64,000 nucleotides of DNA from Protea cynaroides (Eukaryota; Streptophyta; Magnoliopsida; Proteales; Proteaceae), in the NCBI GenBank assembly GCA_028583415.1, contig CM053275.1, forward strand, positions 87,352,278 through 87,416,277, read 5' to 3'. Position 1 is the stretch's first letter, and every line of letters begins with the position of its first letter. The translations under genes and the position numbers were made by a program. Below the pieces are notes generated by a model. The model ran no database searches and was not told the DNA's origin. It worked only from the letters and a program-made list of their open reading frames with translations. Below, in pieces: positions 49,331-61,829 of the stretch.

Positions 49331-50050
49331 TGGGGACAAAGATGGTGACCCGAGTAGACAAACAGTGGTGTGTGGCCCTCCAACCTGTAGGGTTCATGTG
49401 CTACCTTTATAAAATGTCTTCTTTGTGCCAAAAATTTAATCTTTGTTCTAGTTTATTCGTTTTTTTAATATGGTAGTGCACAAAAAAGGTGATATTATGG
49501 CTTATCCCTGCTCACAAAAGCGACTGTCTCTCTTATCTGCCATTTCCTTTCCAAAGATATGCAAGAAGCTCAATGATTCTTCATTCATACCATTTGCTTT
49601 CGAAATCCACATTTCTTTGTTTAGTTAATTTATTCTATATGTTAACCTCATCTTTCCATTAAAACTCCTTTTTCCGTATTTTAAAGGAGATCAAGGTTTT
49701 ATCTTTATTTCCGAAGGCTAGGGCTGATAAATGACAATCGATACAGATTAAGGAAACCTCTCGGTGGAGTAATCATCATCTGCACAGCCCGAAGAGGTAG
49801 GTGAGTTGGCAAAGAGCAATTAACAAGTCATGATGTCAAATCTCTTTGGGACCTACCTATAAAAAAAAGAGCATTACCTAGTGCTCAAAACTACCATCAT
49901 TACGGGGTCCTGACTAATGTACACCGCCTTACCCCATACCTGTTTCCAAATTTGAACCCAAGACGACCAGGTCACAATAGAATATGATAGTACATACTAT
50001 AACTAGCTACTAGCTAGTGGTAGAAAATGACTGAGAATATGTCTACTCGT
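49331..50050. other. Intergenic sequence after PDLP
   Basis: Probable PDLP 3' untranslated region, then spacer. No gene recognised. Confidence 0.4.
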
Positions 50051-51440
50051 TTGTTTTTTTTTTTTTTTTTGGGATGAGTATGTATTTTATTGATCCAAAA
50101 AGGGAGAACACAACAAGCTAGACCCACACGAGGAACCTAGACAACCAACAAGCCAACAATAGAATAGCAACAACTGGACTAGACTACAACATAACTAAGG
50201 CCTAGCAAAAAGAAGAAGACAACCACTACACAACACACTCATTTTTTAACATCTCAGAGATGACTAATAAGAGTATGAATGCTGGTACTCCTCAAAAAAA
50301 CCATAGAAGAAGAACTAAGAACTCCCATAGTATCTTCATCACTCATTGAATAGTGTGAAAAATTTCCAGTGTTATCCTCCCAACACAATAGCTCATCATT
50401 AGGGACCAAAGTTGAGTATTCGCTGTTGGAGGACTCGTTGATAAGACCTCACACATGGTTGTCCCATTTGTTCAAAGGGTGGACAAACACCTGATCAGCA
50501 AACCGAACATGCTTTCCAACCACATCACCATAAGAGGGAAGGGGAGGGATCGCATCGACCAAAGTGAAACCAAGGATAGAATCCAATTGATCATTGACTT
50601 GAGCCAATAAAACCTTTTCACCCCTAGGATCAAGGGGGGAGGGATCAATGGCTTCAATCTCACCTTGGAAGGAGCCAAGGGACTATGGTAGACAAGGAGC
50701 AAAGCCAGCCAAAGCAAATAAGAGAGGGGGGGGGGGGGGAGAGTACTAGGTCGAGTAGACCCACAGGATCCAGATTGGGACCGGGCCCTCGGGTATAAAA
50801 AGGGTTCAGAAAATGGATCCAGAGGAGTGGAGGATTTGGAATGGTCCAAAAAAGAGGTAGAAGTGGAAGAAATTGAACCATGAGAGGGAGGGATGCGGGA
50901 GGTGCTTGGATAAGGGAGTGGATAGGATCAAGGTGCTTGGATAAGGGAGTGGATAGGATCAAGGGGGCTGAAATGAGATTTCCAGATAGAGGGAATCCGA
51001 ATAAGGGGGAGGGGGAGGGGGTGGGGGCAGTACGCAGATAGAGGGAATCCGAAGAGGGGGAGGGCAATGCGGTAAGGGAAGGACGCTTCAACCAGTGGGT
51101 CAGATGAAGTTAGAGGGGCAGGACCAGGGGGGAAGTCCACTTGTGGATTGCTTGTTAATTGATAGAGAAACTCTTTATTTTCCAACTATGTTACTTGACT
51201 GGTGATCCTTCCCAGTTTTCACCTCCCAAGCAACCTCCCCCACAAAGATAAGTGTAAACAGATGTGAAATGATAGAACAGATTACGGAAGAGAGCTAGCA
51301 GAAAGACCCCCAAGAATCGTGATCCCATTCAGTTTAAGTGGAAAATCCAAAACTTCCCCTTGGTTATGCACATGAATATTAATAGACCCATTGATGACAT
51401 GTAAAGATAGATATATGGTTACTTAATTTTTTTTTTTTTT
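50051..51440 (-). mobile_element. LINE-like (non-LTR) retrotransposon remnant
   Basis: On the minus strand the 3' end reads GGATCAATAAAATACATACTC, then CATCCC and a poly-A tail (T-run at about 50056-50073). That is a polyadenylation-like end typical of plant LINEs. Upstream are Pro/Ser/Leu-rich frames over CCCTCT-rich DNA. The 5' side has a stretch translating to HNQGEVLDFPLKLNGI with no recognised domain. No reverse transcriptase is visible, so this is internally deleted or a different retroposed sequence. A 31-bp unit (GTGCTTGGATAAGGGAGTGG...) is duplicated at about 50908-50970. Confidence 0.42.
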
Positions 51441-51588
51441 TTTTAATGATACATAGAAACTTCTAACTATCACTGACCACCGTCCATTGAGAGAAAGTAC
51501 AAATTTACAAAGACCAAGAGGAAAAGGAATCTCACTAATACTAACATCAAACTTTATTAATATAAGAACTTCTGTATTTCAACCATAA

Positions 51589-54500
51589 TCAAGCACTATA
51601 TATACCTCGACTGGAAGGACTCCATGTCCCCATGTTGTAACTATTACATACCGCCATACAGGCTTCCTCCATTTCTTCCTCTGGGATCCCACTGTTGCAA
51701 ATGTTTGCAAATGCTCGCGTGTACTTCATACCATATTGAGTCAATGATCCACAGTGGGTCTCAAACATTTTCACCTGTCAGGGACATTCATATTGTTTAA
51801 GAGGTCGGATTTATCATGAACAATATTAGGTAAATAAAAAAATTTAATGAAGGGGTGGATAGATAAATAGAAACAAACATCTCCTCAGATGAATAGGTGA
51901 TAAATTATGATGAATTTATTGGGAAACTCACAGTATCAGTCATTTATATGTTACCAATTCAACCAAGGAGTTGGGTGATGATACAAAACAACCAAGCAAA
52001 ACAAGCTTCTGCGAAGGTGGCAAAAAGGGAATTAAAATCTCTTTCAAGTTTTATCCATTAAATGTGAGTCACTGTGAGACCCTTATAAATTATACTTCTT
52101 GCTCTGCCTCTTGAGGTTTCTGTCACTTTGTCCCAATTTTCTTAGAAAATTATCCTATGTATCTTTTAATAACCAAAAAGAATAATATAGAGACTACTTA
52201 CCATTGCTTTCAAACAACCCCAATCATCAACCAATTGTTGACCTGAAGGCCTCACAGCACCAAGGACAGAGGAACCTTTTCCTGGCCCAAAAAGAAGCCC
52301 TCCAATCAACTCTATACTACCATCAAGGTGTTTTCTATGCATCATCGTCTCTGTGAGTTCCTTCAGAATTTCCTCCTTTTCGGATCCTTCCTCTGTTTTT
52401 TTGTACTACAAGATAGGTAAACATCATCACAATGTGTAAGATCACATAGCCTCCAATCAGAAAGAGACATGTAGCAGGAGAAATGTATTACGGTTAGAAT
52501 TCCTAGTTTCTATAGAGGACCCATGTGACCACTCCAGACTTAGGATTCTTCTAGTTCGAAGACTTTAAAAATTATTCGATTGATTCATAAAGCCTGTGTC
52601 TTTCAAAATTAGGAATTTATCCCAAGACAAAGTCACTTGGTAGCTGCAGAGGTAGAAAAAACTATACACTTGTGCTCACCCTATGCCATAAGTAGAGAAG
52701 ATCTGCATCTCTTTGGTTGACAACTTCCATATGGGTGTTCGGGTAAAGTTCCTTTTCGCCAACATCCTCATTGGCAGGGTTGAAACCTTGATACAGATAA
52801 AGCTTCTCTGCTTTGATGCTTTTGTTTCCATATTCCATCACATGAGATCCAGTGTTGTAAGTATTGTAATTGGAAGTTCGATCTTTTACCTATTAGAACA
52901 TATAAAAATAATTTAGATGATGAGAATTTGGATATTATGATGTACATAATTAGAAATAACCCTTCATGCAACTATATACCAAAAGTTAAATGCATAACAT
53001 ACCACTTGATATTGTTGTTGAATTGTTTCCTTCTTTAGATTGTGGGTCTCACTGCATCGAAACGTTTAGAAAAGAAGGAAAACTAAATCAAACCCAAATG
53101 CCAAGGCAAGATAAATACAGTTGTTTTAATGTATACATCCTTAACATTAGAGATGTAGGTAGAATTACTTGTTGATTTCTGAAGTGTTGATCCCCATCCA
53201 TTAGTCATGTCCTAATATATATAACATACTCTCTTGGTTGAATCCCAAAATTAAAACTCTGCCTCCCAGGTCAAATCAAATCCAAATGTGTAAGCAAATT
53301 TTAGTTCATACCATTCTCAAATTATTTCTGTCTATGCATTTAAATCTTAGCATGACTCCCATCAATTGATCATGTCTTAACCCCTAGGAAAGTTTGTGTT
53401 AAAAAGCGAAAGCTAAAAACTTCATAGAAGCTCAGTTCTGCCCCATACTTCTACACCTGACAACAACTTGAAGCAAAGGCCTGGTTATCAACTAACTTTA
53501 AAAGAGACTTAGCATCATGTTGGGAATAATCCTACATTGCTTAGAGATTAGAACCTTGGGTGCCTTATATGTAAGAGTCCCTCCGCTTATAAGTTCGAAC
53601 TTTTGAGTTGGAAACTTAACATGGTATCGGAGCTTCAGGTTCACTCCGTACGATCACCCAAAAGAGGGACCACATGTCACGTATATGTCACCCAAAAGAG
53701 GGGCAATACGTGAGGGGAAATGTTGGGAATTGTCCTACATTGATTAGAGATTAGAACCATGGGTGCCTTATATATGTGAGAGTCCCTCCACTTGTAAGTT
53801 CGAACTTTTGAGTTGGAAACTTGACGCTCACAACCAACCATCTGCAAATAATCCCCACAATATTCCAAACACTTGTCAATCTCAAACATCTAAATGCAAT
53901 CATCACCTTGACAAGTGACAGCCCTAGAATATAACTCAAGTATTTTGTCAAACTATTATAGAAGGACCACAATTGAATCAAGAACATCGACGTGCAAACC
54001 CAGGTTTTTGGATCTTAATTGAAATTTCAGCATTAATGTTTACATGAAAAACTCATAAAGGTAACAATCCCCAGAACAGATGCATGACGTTTTGCCAATT
54101 TAGGACAAAAGTCTCCTCTACTTGGGTCATAGTTCTCTAAAACATGCAGGAAAATGAACCAACTAAGAAAATAGCAATGAATGAAAATAATAGTTCTTTT
54201 GGCAGTTCAGTAGTCAAACTAAATTAATTGCGCACACATATCTCTGGCTTGAATGATGAATTCATCTCATTGGCTCAACTGTTTCATGATGAGGTTCACT
54301 TTTGAACTGAGTCCCCAAGACAAGACCATTGGACTGTGTGAAGGGCTGAGTATGGATTGCAAAAGTGGATTCCCAATTCTTAAATATTATTCCTAGCTGG
54401 GGGAAAATTTTTAACTAACCAATCTAGTCCATTCTGCCCGAATTGCTCAAAATTTTATCTAGACAATAAGATATAGTTCAAATCATACAAGAATCTTGTT

Positions 54501-57436
54501 CGAGTTCAAAACCAGGTCGGGTTTGGCTGTCTCAATTGGACAAGTCAATTCATTTAGTAAATTTTAAAACTTCAAGAAATGTATAACTCACCAATTTGGT
54601 TTTCAGTTGTTTTGAATGAGTTGTCTTCAAAACAATATGCTCTACCATTATTAATAAAATTTGTCAACACCACATTTTGTGAAATATGGACATTAATAAA
54701 TATGATACATCTGGACAAAACTGGGCTAAACATAGACAACCTGTTTTTATACTCGGTCAACATGGACACATCTCGTCCAACATTGGGGTTTGGATTGTGT
54801 TTAGGTCAGAAATATGCAAAGACATTGAAAAATTGCCCACCCAATGGGTATGTCAGAATTTTTGTCATCCCCTAATTATTTCTGTTCAATTTTATCTAGA
54901 GAAATAATGAGATGAAACTAATAACAGGAATACACAATGTACTTGTGATGGGAGAAGAAGAAATAAATTATGACTTCCGGTTGGAATCTGATGTTCAAAT
55001 TGCATAATGCAAATATCCTCCTCTTCCCAGTTCCCTCAACAGAGAAACCAAACTTTCCACACTTAAAGGCATCATCTACCTGAGTGGGACTAGGTAAGTA
55101 TCAACCACAACACCTCTCAAACCAATCAATTATTTATTTTCTACTACAAAGTTTGTCTCACAAATTAAAAGGGTTTGAGTTTACCTGTCTTCCATCCATG
55201 AAACGCTGTACAAATCTCCTAAGCAAGTCATAAATTCTGGAGGAGGAGCAGGATTCATCCCAGGACAATAAGTTCCATAACTGCTTTCCTCAGCATTTGA
55301 TGCTGTTGTAACATAAATATTTAGGTTTTCTGGCATGAAGCCTTCAAAAACACTTCCACTCTCACATGCTTCAACATATATAACCTGTATGAACCCGAGG
55401 GAAAAAAAAAAGAAAAAGAAAGAGAGATGACAGTTCTAGAAGAATAGGATTTGATTCTATATAAACTCTCCTAGGAAATGAACATTGCTCTCACCATCTC
55501 TTTGTAGCTTCCGGTTGCATGTTTCTTCTTTAAGAGCTCAATGAAATCAGCAGCATATAGGTTAGGCATATTCGGCATTCCTAAAAACAAAATGTACATC
55601 CTTAAATAAATAATTAAACCTCAATATGCACTATTCAGAGTGTTTAAGCAAAAAAGTAAACCATTTAGAAAATCTTTTTTTTTTTTTTTAATGAATAAAA
55701 CCATTTAGAAAATTTTGTTATAATCAATTAGCACCCTTGTTTAAATGAATGAGAGTTCTTGAAAGAAAATTGAGGATTTAGAATGGTAATTGGCTGTGTT
55801 TTTGGCACTAAATATGTTATAACGTGATTAGCAGCATATAAAGAGGGCAGTGATCAGTTTCTCTGATAGTTAATCCTTTTGTTGTAATATTGGATCTTAT
55901 GTCAGTCTTTATGATATCTATATCCAAAATATTTTCTTGTAAGCTTCTAAGGAGATCTGGTTACTTCGGTTGTATCATCTCTGCTATAATGGAATGAAGT
56001 TCTATTTTCTATTTAAATCTACAAAAAAGAAAGACAAAACGGCCATGAAAATAATGATTGTAATACTAACCAAGCACTCCTGGGCCTCCATGATCGGAGT
56101 AGTATATAAAGATCCGATCATTGGGCTTGCTATCGACAACCTTCCCACTTCCACCGGTCACATTATTCTTCTGTCCAAGGATTACTGCATATAAATTCTT
56201 AGCAGTAACTTGTTTCCCTGTGTAATCCTGAAATAACATAAGATCCATTAATATCATCAAATAATCTGGTAAAATAAAATATGGTATCAATAGACTAAAA
56301 ATAAAAAATGGAAAATATTTTTTACACTAGTTACTTTGAAAGCTTTTAACATTTCACATATTTATCGCATGGGCTAAATTTACATTAATCGAAACGATAT
56401 ATAACATGTGAATTGTGGGGTCTTCAATGCTTCAGTTTTTCATATAATCCTAAAATAATATTTCACATATTGTGAGATTTGTATAAAAATCCTCCCCATC
56501 TGTCCAGCCAAACATCGGACAGCTGGACTTACATAGGGATGTGTGCCCAGTAATCCCATTTACACTCCCTCCCTGTCTCTCACCCATTTTGCCCACGTGG
56601 AAGATTAGGTGCCCATCTCCTTCCTGAAATGGGACTCACAGTCAGCCCATTAAGGGAATAAAATTACCCAATTGCCACCTTTCCCAAGGACACATGGGTC
56701 TTCTATGGTGAGATCCTTTACCCACGTGGGTATTTGTTTTTCACTCCTCTCCTCTCCCTTCCTCCCTCTTTCTTCAGGTTTATCTTCTTGTTGCTAGAAA
56801 TTTCTGTTTCTTTTCCATTCTTCTCAAGATTCTTTTTTTCTTTCCTTTTCTCGACATCTAAGCACAGCCTTAGGGATTAATAAGACTTTACATCCAAAAA
56901 AAAATATATATTATTTAGACAACGGAGAGAGAAAAGGGACCTTAGGAACGCCGGCATAAACATCAGAGCCTTGAGGATGATTGATGATGACTCCAGGTCT
57001 GGGATTCAACTCGTTGTAAGCGATATCATCGTACATAAACACTATTATGTTTTCATCCTTCAATCCTCCTTTCTTCAGCACCTGATACGCATGACATACA
57101 TCTGCCTGCAACAATCAAACACCGTCACAGACAAATTCGGTTCAAAACCAACTTAAAAAACCCTAGACCCTGCTTCACTCATTAAAATATTAAAAATGTC
57201 TTCTATGATATGATACATACCTGATGCCGGTAGTTCCCATAACCAGAAGAACCAGCGACAAGGACAGCCCATCTAGTCCCATTTTTCTCGTCGTCTACTG
57301 CCAAAGCTTCCTTCTCCTTCGGCAATTGGATGATCGACTCCCACCTCTCTGATCGAGCAGCTCCACGGCCTACAATGGTCGAGACGAGTAGAAGCAAAAA
57401 CAGCAGCAATTTCTTAGCTTCCCAGGCTTCAGCCAT
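51589..57436 (-). CDS. VPE: Vacuolar processing enzyme (legumain, C13 cysteine protease), nine exons
   Basis: Exons on the minus strand: 57436-57221, 57105-56941, 56227-56071, 55580-55495, 55384-55185, 53051-53003, 52889-52680, 52405-52202, 51774-51589. All introns are GT-AG, the frame is kept throughout, and the product is 490 residues, the usual VPE size; nine exons is also the usual layout. Residues 1-24 form a signal peptide. The C13 domain starts at GTRWAVLVAGS (about 53). The catalytic dyad is His173 in YYSDHGGPG and Cys215 in VEACESGS. An N-glycosylation site, NVT, is at 149. The C-terminal prodomain (about 370-490) holds the conserved SLTQYGMKY and RAFANICNSG stretches. VPEs cleave after Asn/Asp in vacuoles, maturing storage proteins and vacuolar enzymes and acting in programmed cell death. 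An in-frame upstream ATG at 57550 would add 38 residues before the signal peptide and is judged 5' leader. Which VPE paralogue this is cannot be told by eye. Confidence 0.95.
53518..53826 (+). mobile_element. Complete TRIM element in VPE intron 5
   Basis: LTRs 53518-53621 and 53721-53826 start TGTTGGGAAT and share GAACTTTTGAGTTGGAAACTT. The primer site TGGTATCGGAGC is at 53622-53633 and the purine tract GTGAGGGGAAA at 53710-53720. Only about 100 bp lie between the LTRs and nothing is encoded. Its strand is opposite to the VPE gene. Target duplication not clear. Confidence 0.85.
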
Positions 57437-57550
57437 GTAGATTAGACCGAACCACCGGAGAACAGAGCTCTCGAAACTGAAGTAGAAAGACTTCGGAGCT
57501 GCCGGTGTTGTGAGAGGGAGCGAGGAGTGTGAGTGTGAGAGGAACGCCAA

Positions 57551-59333
57551 CTCCGTAGTTTGCGTCTTAAAAAGGGTGGCCGTTACCTGCCGAAAAGCAG
57601 AATTAACGTGTCATGCGTCATGCAGAGAGGGCAATATGAAAGTACGACGCGTGTAAGTAAGTTTCATGAATCCGTGGAAAATCTGAAAACGGGTCTTGAG
57701 ATTACAGGTCCACAACCTGTGGTTTTATCCGGTGGATGTGGGTGCTTTGTTTTCTACTTTTCTTGGGTAATGGGCCTACGGAAATCCACACCTGTGACAT
57801 GATTTCAGACGCATATTCTTCGTGTAATCTTCTCTTACTTCAGGACTTCGACTTTCCGTGTCAATCAATCGGTTTCGATTAGTGTTGATAGGGTTTAATC
57901 GGTGCTTGCTGACGAGACAAGGTATGGACACATTTATATTTGATTTTTTCATAATTATTATTATGATAATTAAATTAATCAGCCTGTAAGAATTATAACA
58001 GATTTATGCCAATGTAAATAAAAATAGATAGACATTTGGTTTTGAATCCATAATTATTCTAATATTGTAGATTAGATATATTGTAAAAGATTCTTTTTTA
58101 TTAAACTTTTAATCATCCATGTAGATGAAGACGAGAACGAAAAAAACGAATAGAAGACCAAAAATGAAAAAGAATTTGAGACTTTTTAATGTTTTAAATT
58201 TTTAATTTTAAGATTTTTTTATTTGATCTAAATCAAGATTCAATTCGATTATTAAGTATATTGGGTTCATTTTATCGGTTCAATCGGACTATACCTTTGA
58301 ATGCCTATTAATAATCTTGGTGCACCTTTAATGGCCGTTCTAGAAGCTACAATGTTCAAGGAAGTTCTTCTGAGCTGGTCACCTGCAAGCATGTGCACAC
58401 TGTGTTTTGCACCTAATAGTTGAAAGTGATAGCAAGGAAGTGTTTCGTCACTTCAATGATTTCACCTCTTACCTCCGATCCACTCATTTCGGACGGTTTA
58501 CATCTTTCTTCTTACTTTCAATTTTGTAGGTTTACCTAGGATTCAAATCGTCTCCTCTGTTCTGTCGGATAACCGATATGTAATTTTCGGAAAAATCCAA
58601 ATCTCATGTTCGAGCCGACACCCAGCCGACAAACCTAGCCGACAAGGGGTGTCGGCTCCGACATGGGACTCGGATTTTCCAGAGAGCCTCCTGTCAGCCA
58701 TCCGACGGGGGCGTCTCCCTCCTCCCTGAATTACAGAGAAGTGACGATTCGTATCCGTTTATCTATGCATGTTTCTAGAGAGCGAAACATCGTACTAACT
58801 CTGAAGATTTTGAACTCTTCAAGCAGACTGAATGGTCGGTTTTCACACCTTCGTTTCTTGCATTATCAATCAGGATGTCTTGGGCTCATCCAAATCCTCT
58901 CTTCCCAGAGGTTAGGGAGGAAAGACGACAACCCCCCTTAGATTGTCGACACCTAGGATTCGAGTGAATCCAAACCTCCATCCGAGCTGACATCCCCTTA
59001 TTAACTCAACTTGCTGACTCAAATGAAAGATTCGAATTCACCTGAACCCCACGTATTGGTCTATGTCACCATACGGTTGCCGGCTCTCCCCCCGGAGGTC
59101 CGCTTCTATCAGTGAATAAATTCATTTTGGACCTAAAAAATTAAAAACTTCACGTCCATTTCGTCTGAACTCCAGTCCATCTCTACTGTTAAAAAAGCAT
59201 TTTGATGAATATTCCATTAGTGACACCCCATTCAAGATTATTCTCTGATCCTATATCATGATAATGAGACACGTACGTAGAATGGTACCCTGATCGCCTA
59301 TTTCACTCTCTCTGTCTAGCGCATAAAGAAAAA
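57551..59333. other. Intergenic sequence upstream of VPE
   Basis: Contains the VPE promoter on the minus strand (no firm TATA box chosen). 59190-59300 recurs with substitutions at 61365-61460 as part of a dispersed repeat. No gene recognised. Confidence 0.4.
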
Positions 59334-59341
59334 GTTAGAAC

Positions 59342-60095
59342 CATGGTTCTATTTTGGCTGAAATTTTGTTTTTTGATCCAGAATGTTTTGAAATTCCACT
59401 GGTTCAAAACAAAACTAGATATCAAAATGGGAAAATATTAAATTTCAATCCTAAATTTTGATTTTCAATCCAAATTTCGGTTGAAATCATTGTTTTGGTA
59501 CAGATTTCGGTATAAATATCTCTAATTTGGATATTAATATCCCTAATTTCAGTCCCAAATTCTGTTTTCGGTCCAATTGTATGTTTTTAATGAAAAAAAT
59601 CAATGGATATGCGAAGAAGGTTAAAAAAGTATCACTGGAAAAAATTGAACTTAAAAAACCATTTTTTTTCCCCACCGAAATTACATTTCGACAAAAATAA
59701 ATATTTCGAGTACTGATTTTGTCGATAAAGAGAAATCAAATGGATTCAATTGGAGTTTTCTGGAACATATCAATAAGCTAGACCCATGCTGTGAGTTGTC
59801 TCATGCCATAAATAAACCCGGACACTCAAGAAATCCATTGGACAAGCGGATTCACATCTCTTACAATCCACACAATCCTCTTTTCTTGGAACAGAGGCAA
59901 TTTGCTTAGCTTTACATCCGTCCCAAGGTATCATTTGTAATACATCTGTGAGGTAGGCTCGTACGTCCTATACATGTATCATAAATCTTCCGTATCATAA
60001 ATCTTCCAGATTTCGGCTAGGTTTCAGCCATTTCGGCCAAAATTTCTGTTTGGCCCTGGCCAAAACCAGGTTCAAAACCGAAATTTTGAACCTTG
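59342..60095. mobile_element. hAT-like non-autonomous element (R2-related)
   Basis: 754 bp with ends CATGGTTCT and GAACCTTG (inverted), flanked by identical 8-bp GTTAGAAC (59334-59341 and 60096-60103). The interior is rich in GAAATTTCGG words in both orientations. No transposase. Confidence 0.7.
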
Positions 60096-60103
60096 GTTAG
60101 AAC

Positions 60104-60884
60104 TATTGGGAATAGTCTCATGTTGTTAATTAGATTGGAATCTTGGATTCTTATATATGGAAGAGTCCCTTCAAACAAAAAAAAAAGAGGGTAATTTACA
60201 CCGGAGGTATCCAATGTTCTAAGAAATCATACCAGAGTTACCTCAAGTTTCAAAAATCATACCAAAAGTACCTCTTCTCATATTTCTAACATTAATCTTA
60301 TTTAACTTTGGCATCCTCTAAGTCAACCATTAGATCTACCTCAAATTTTCAGGGAATGGTCATTTCTTGTTGAACTACCCTTATTTGGTGTCTGATGGTT
60401 GGTACACCCACTGGAAAAACAGTAAGTTGAGATACAGAGTTTTCACCGAAGGTGTATACCATATTCGAGAATTGTGACTTGGTGATGAGCAACCATCGGT
60501 GAGGAAGGGTCACAAGAGAAGACAGGGGCAGGAGAGGAGGTGGGCAATTGAGACAGCGATGAACACATGAGAATCCAAGTGGTGAGTCATTGCAGCTACA
60601 GGATGGTGAGAGAATTAACCAAAGGGGACCAAGAAAGTTATGCTAAATAGGGGTAAATTTAGAAGTACAAAAATAAAAAGGTACTCCAAGTGTAATATTT
60701 TTGAAACGTCAGGTACCTCTGGTATAATTTCTCAAAATGTCAAGTACCTCTGGTATGATTTTTGAAATGTGAGGTATCTCTGGTATAATTTTTCAAAACT
60801 TTAGATACCTCTAGTGTAATTTACCCAAAAAAAAAAAAAGTCCCTCCACTTACTAGTTTGAATTTTTGAATTAAAAACTTGACA
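60104..60884 (+). mobile_element. TRIM LTR split by a Mutator-like MITE
   Basis: TATTGGGAATAGTCTCATG at 60104 through GAGTCCCT (about 60170), then after the insertion GTCCCTCCACTTAC to TTGACA (60884). A primer site TGGTATCAGAGC follows at 60885-60896. Same family as 53518-53826; no second LTR identified. Confidence 0.7.
60189..60826. mobile_element. Mutator-like MITE with subterminal repeats
   Basis: Tips GGGTAATTTACAC and GTGTAATTTACCC are perfectly inverted, with partial inverted identity over about 90 bp. A 25-30 bp word (TACCTCTGGTATAATTTxxCAAAA) is repeated four times near the right end and twice, inverted, near the left. The host AGTCCCT is present on both sides, outside A-runs, as a possible target duplication. 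No transposase. Confidence 0.65.
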
Positions 60885-60896
60885 TGGTATCAGAGC

Positions 60897-61470
60897 TCCA
60901 GGTTTCCTCTCATAGTTCGAACTTTTGAGTTTGATTTCACACCTTTTCACTTCTTGCATTATGTAATCAAGATATCTTGGGTTCTGCTTCTATCAATGAA
61001 TAGATTCATTTTAGATCCAAAAAAAAATAATAAAAAAAATAAACTGTACATCCATTTCATCTAAGGATTTCTTTAGTATAATTTATATTTATGTTTATTA
61101 ATGATTTATAATAAATCCTTTATGAGAATAAACTATGAATCATGAATAATAACCATTTAACACCATTAGACATAAAAAAAAAAAAAAAATAGATTATCAC
61201 ATTAATGATAAACACCTTCTAACTAATTTGTAGATTTTATATTATAATAATTTATTTTAAATATAAATAAATACCATATATCTTACCAAACAACTACTCA
61301 TATCATAATATATTATATAATAAATTCTATAATACATAACAAAGATAGCCCAATCCAATCCATCCCCACCGTTAAAAAGCATTTTGATGAATATCCCAAT
61401 GGAGATACCCCATTCAAAATTATTCTCTGATCCTATATCATGATCATGGGACACGTAGAAAGGTACCCTA

Positions 61471-61524
<54 letters not shown>

Positions 61525-61528
61525 TATA
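60897..61528. other. Spacer with dispersed-repeat copy and (CT)n
   Basis: 60930-61070 and 61365-61460 resemble 58840-59160 and 59190-59300. Uninterrupted CT repeat at 61475-61520, abutting the gene-carrying transposon. Confidence 0.55.
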
Positions 61529-61829
61529 GAGAAAATTACAAAGACACCCCATCTACTGTTGTGAAACTACACAAAACTACTCTGCTTTTACAAAAGCTAT
61601 ACAGAATACCTCTCTAATAATGCTATCATACAATCTCACCAACACCTTTACTTTCAACTTAACCGCAGAGGGTCAATTTTCTTTTAAAACGAAAATACCC
61701 TTACTAAGGGTAAAATGACTAAAAGAGTCTATTGTCTAGTCTCACCCAACAAAACCCTATTCCTCTTTCTTCTCTTCACTTCTGTTTTCTTCTCAAGGGT
61801 TTTCTTTTCCATGGCTTGTCGTCTCGACG
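61529..61829 (+). repeat. Left terminal inverted repeat
   Basis: Inverted partner of 62689-62979; it also codes the last residues of the captured frame (minus strand). Confidence 0.88.

Noticed and set aside
50472..51185. Overlapping Pro/Ser/Leu-rich minus-strand frames
   Set aside because: CCCTCT-rich part of a LINE-like remnant; frames overlap each other and show no domain.
57437..57550. VPE start at the upstream in-frame ATG (57550)
   Set aside because: It would bury the signal peptide 38 residues in; family proteins begin just before the hydrophobic segment. Not fully excluded.
58663..58941. 92-codon plus-strand frame
   Set aside because: No recognisable domain; sequence partly recurs near 60930 as a dispersed repeat.
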